Part shown: positions 61,745 through 64,000 of the stretch, piece after piece
Position numbering within the stretch: position 1 is the stretch's first letter
How the letters are laid out: every line of letters starts with the position of its first letter
Source of the DNA: Mercurialis annua
Lineage: Eukaryota > Streptophyta > Magnoliopsida > Malpighiales > Euphorbiaceae
Assembly (NCBI RefSeq): GCF_937616625.2
Contig: NC_065573.1
Location: 9,563,001-9,627,000, forward strand
Direction: 5' to 3'
DNA: 64,000 nt
Program-made: the position numbers and the translations under genes
The notes under the pieces: model-generated
The model's database searches: none
What the model was told of the DNA's origin: nothing
What the model saw: only the letters and a program-made list of their open reading frames with translations

Positions 61745-64000
61745 AAGTCTCTATAATGCGTCGTTCCGATTACCTAAGAATGGTTAGGTTATATTACGCA
61801 AAGTGTGTGTGAAAAGTGACAATAGGTTAGTATGTCGCGTCTAAAGTGTCTTTAACGCGTCGTTCCGATTACCAAAGCTTGGTTATTTTATATTACACCA
61901 AGTGCGCGTTAGAAGTGTTGCTAGATTAGTATGTCGCGTCACAAGTCTCTTTAACGCGTTGTTACGATTACCTAAGCATGCTTAAGTTATATTACGCAGT
62001 GTGTGTAAAAAGTGACGCTAGATTAATGTGGCGCGTCTCACGTCTTTTTAACGCATCGTTTCGATTCCATGCTTATGTCACGTTACAAGAGTCTCTAACA
62101 CATCGTTCTGAAAAGTGACAATAGATTAGTATGTCGCGTTGCAAGTCTCGTTAGCATGTCGTTCCGATTACCTAAGCATAGTTATGTAAGTTCTCGTTAA
62201 AAGTGGCGCTAGATTAGTATATCGCGTCACAATTCTCTTTAACGCGTTGTTACGATTACCTAAGCATGGTTAGGTTATATTACGCAAAGTGTGTGTAAAA
62301 TACACGTTACATTAGTATGGCACATCTTAAGTCTCTCTAACGCATCATTTCGATTACCATGCTTATGTCACGTTACAAGTCTCTCTAACACGTCGTTCCG
62401 ATTACCTAAGCATGGTTAGGTTATATTACGCAAAATGTGCGTGAAAAGTGATAATTGATTAATATGTCGTGTCTCAAGTCTCTTTAACGCGTCGTTCCGA
62501 TTTCCTAAGCATGGTTAAGTTATTTTACGCAAATTGTGCGTGAAAAGTGACGCTAGATTAGTATGTCGCGTCTCAAGTCTCTTTAACGTGTCGTTAGGAT
62601 TACCTATGCATGGTTAGGTTATGTTACGCAATGTTGCGTGAAAACTGTCGCTAGGTTAGTATGTCGCGTCTCAAGCCTCTTTAACGCGTCGTTCCGATTA
62701 CCTAAGCATGGTTAGATTATATTACGCAAAGTGTGCGTAAAAAGTTACGGTAGATTAGTATGTTGTGTCTCAAGTCTCTTTAACGCGTCGTTCCAATTAC
62801 CTAAGCATGGTTGTTAGGTTATATTACGCAAAGAGTGCGTAAAAAGTGACACTAGATTAGTATGACGCGTTTCAAGTCTCTTTAACTCGTTGTTTCGATT
62901 CCCATGCATATGTCGTGTCACAAGTGTCTCTAACACGTCGTTCTGATTACCTAAGCATGGTTAGGTTAGATTAACCAAAGTGTGCGTGAAAAGTGACACT
63001 AGATTAGTATGTCGCGACTCAAGTCTCTTTAACGCGTCGTTCCGATTACCAAAGCATGGTTAGGTTATATTACGCAAAGTGTGCGTGAAAAGTAACGTTA
63101 GATTAGTATGGCGTGTCCTATGTCTCTTTAAAGCGTCGTTCCGATTACCTAAGCATGGTTAGGTTATACTGAGCAAAGTGTGCGTGAAAAGTGACACTAG
63201 ATTAGTATGTCACGTCGCAAGTCTATTTCACGCGTCGTTCCAATTACCTAAGCATGGTTAGGTTATTTTACACAAAGTATGCGTGAAAAGTGACGCAAGA
63301 TTAGTATGTCGGGTCTCAAGTCTCTTTAACGCGTCGTTCCGATTACCTAAGCATGGTTATGTTATATTACGCCAAGTGCGCGTTAAAAGAGTCGCTAGAT
63401 TAGTATGTCACGTCACAAGTCTCTTTAACGAGTCGTTATGATTAGCTATGCATGGTTAAGTAGTACTACCAAAAGTGTGCGTAAAAAGTGACGCTAGATT
63501 AGTATGACGCGTCTCAAGTTATTTTAACGTGTCGTTTTGCGTAAAAATTGATGCTAGATTAGTATGGCGCGTCTCAAGTCTCTTTAACGCATCGTTTCGA
63601 TTACCATGCTTATGTCACGTTACAAGTCTCTCTAACAAATCGTTCCCACTACCAAAGCATGTTTAGGTTAACGCAATGTTTGCGTGAAAATTGACAGTAA
63701 ATTAGTATGTCGCGTCTCAAGTCTCATTAACGCGTCGTTTCGATTACCTAAGTATGGTTAGGTTACTGTACACAGAGTGAGCGTGAAAAGTGTCGCTAGA
63801 TTAGCATGTCGCGTCTCAAGTCTCTTTAACGCGTCATTCCGATTACCTAAGAATGGTTAGGTTATCTTACGCAAAGTCTGCGTGAAAAGTGACGCTAGAT
63901 TAGTATGTCGCTTCTCAAGTCTCTTTAACGCGTTGTTCCGATTACCTAAACATGGTTATGTTATATTACGCCAAGTGCGCGTTTAAAGTGTCGCTAGATT
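61745..64000 (+). repeat. Satellite, module A copy 3 (runs off the window)
   Basis: The order follows module A from 5921 onward. After the approximately 43-bp deletion near 62105 the offset to A2 stays at about 55.78 kb: TTATGTAAGT lies at 6401 and 62182, and the truncated-monomer scar at 7751 and 63534. The copy continues past the window end at a phase equivalent to about 8215. No gene is present. Confidence 0.88.

Noticed and set aside
1..64000. CRISPR-like or phage-like tandem repeats
   Set aside because: Repeats are head-to-tail with no unique spacers, have a 99-bp period and diverge gradually. There are no cas genes and the context is plant-like.
1..64000. Telomere-like TTAGG within the monomer
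   Set aside because: GGTTAGGTTATA occurs once per monomer and is not in tandem. The plant telomere repeat TTTAGGG is not repeated here.

Overview
This window is almost entirely tandem satellite DNA. I see no protein-coding gene in it. The basic unit is a 99-bp monomer with about 43% GC, repeated roughly 600 times. Its landmark blocks, in order, are GCTAGATTAG, TCGCGTCTCAAG, TTTAACGCGTCG, GATTACCTAAGCATGG, TTAGGTTATATTACGC and GTGTGCGTGAAAAG. The layout points to constitutive heterochromatin of a flowering plant nucleus. Three things support that: the long diverged array with nested higher-order repeats (HORs), a Stowaway-like MITE with CTCCCTCCGT ends and TA target duplications, and an insertion carrying an intact plastid-type tRNA-Ser(GCU) gene beside AT-rich plastid-like spacer. 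I do not recognise the satellite family and cannot name the species.

Layout: 1-12870 is forward-strand satellite built from a 3.64-kb HOR (module A: 672-1924, 1925-5564, 5565-9015) and a related module B (1-671, 9016-12870). A non-satellite insertion fills 12871-14150: a 60-bp minisatellite, about 470 bp of unassigned sequence, trnS-GCU, and an AT-rich spacer. Module C1 (14151-16048) follows and carries the first MITE (14975-15307). A very homogeneous 1187-bp HOR (module D) is present 2.8 times at 17751-21045. The array then switches strand for 6.1 kb (22374-28510) and returns to forward. Modules E1 (30061-34030) and F1/F2 (35561-36995, 38780-40234) lie in 28511-45454. From 45455 to 64000 the window re-uses earlier modules: A-like, B2, E2, a 216-bp inverted patch at 55361-55576, C2 with the second MITE (57281-57611), B3 and A3.

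The main story is how the array evolves. Blocks of 0.4-4 kb are repeated at offsets of about 1.19, 3.22, 3.64, 12.3, 21, 24.3, 37.8, 42.3 and 55.8 kb, which suggests segmental duplication inside the array. Two inverted stretches, a shared deletion scar, and a recurrent 48-bp half-monomer indicate repeated template-switch or fold-back events. An imperfect 16-bp palindrome in every monomer (CCTAAGCATGGTTAGG) lies at or near at least one strand switch. All open reading frames of 60-106 codons over the satellite are by-products of the 99-bp (33-codon) period. Boundaries between modules were placed by eye, with roughly 10-50 bp uncertainty unless stated.
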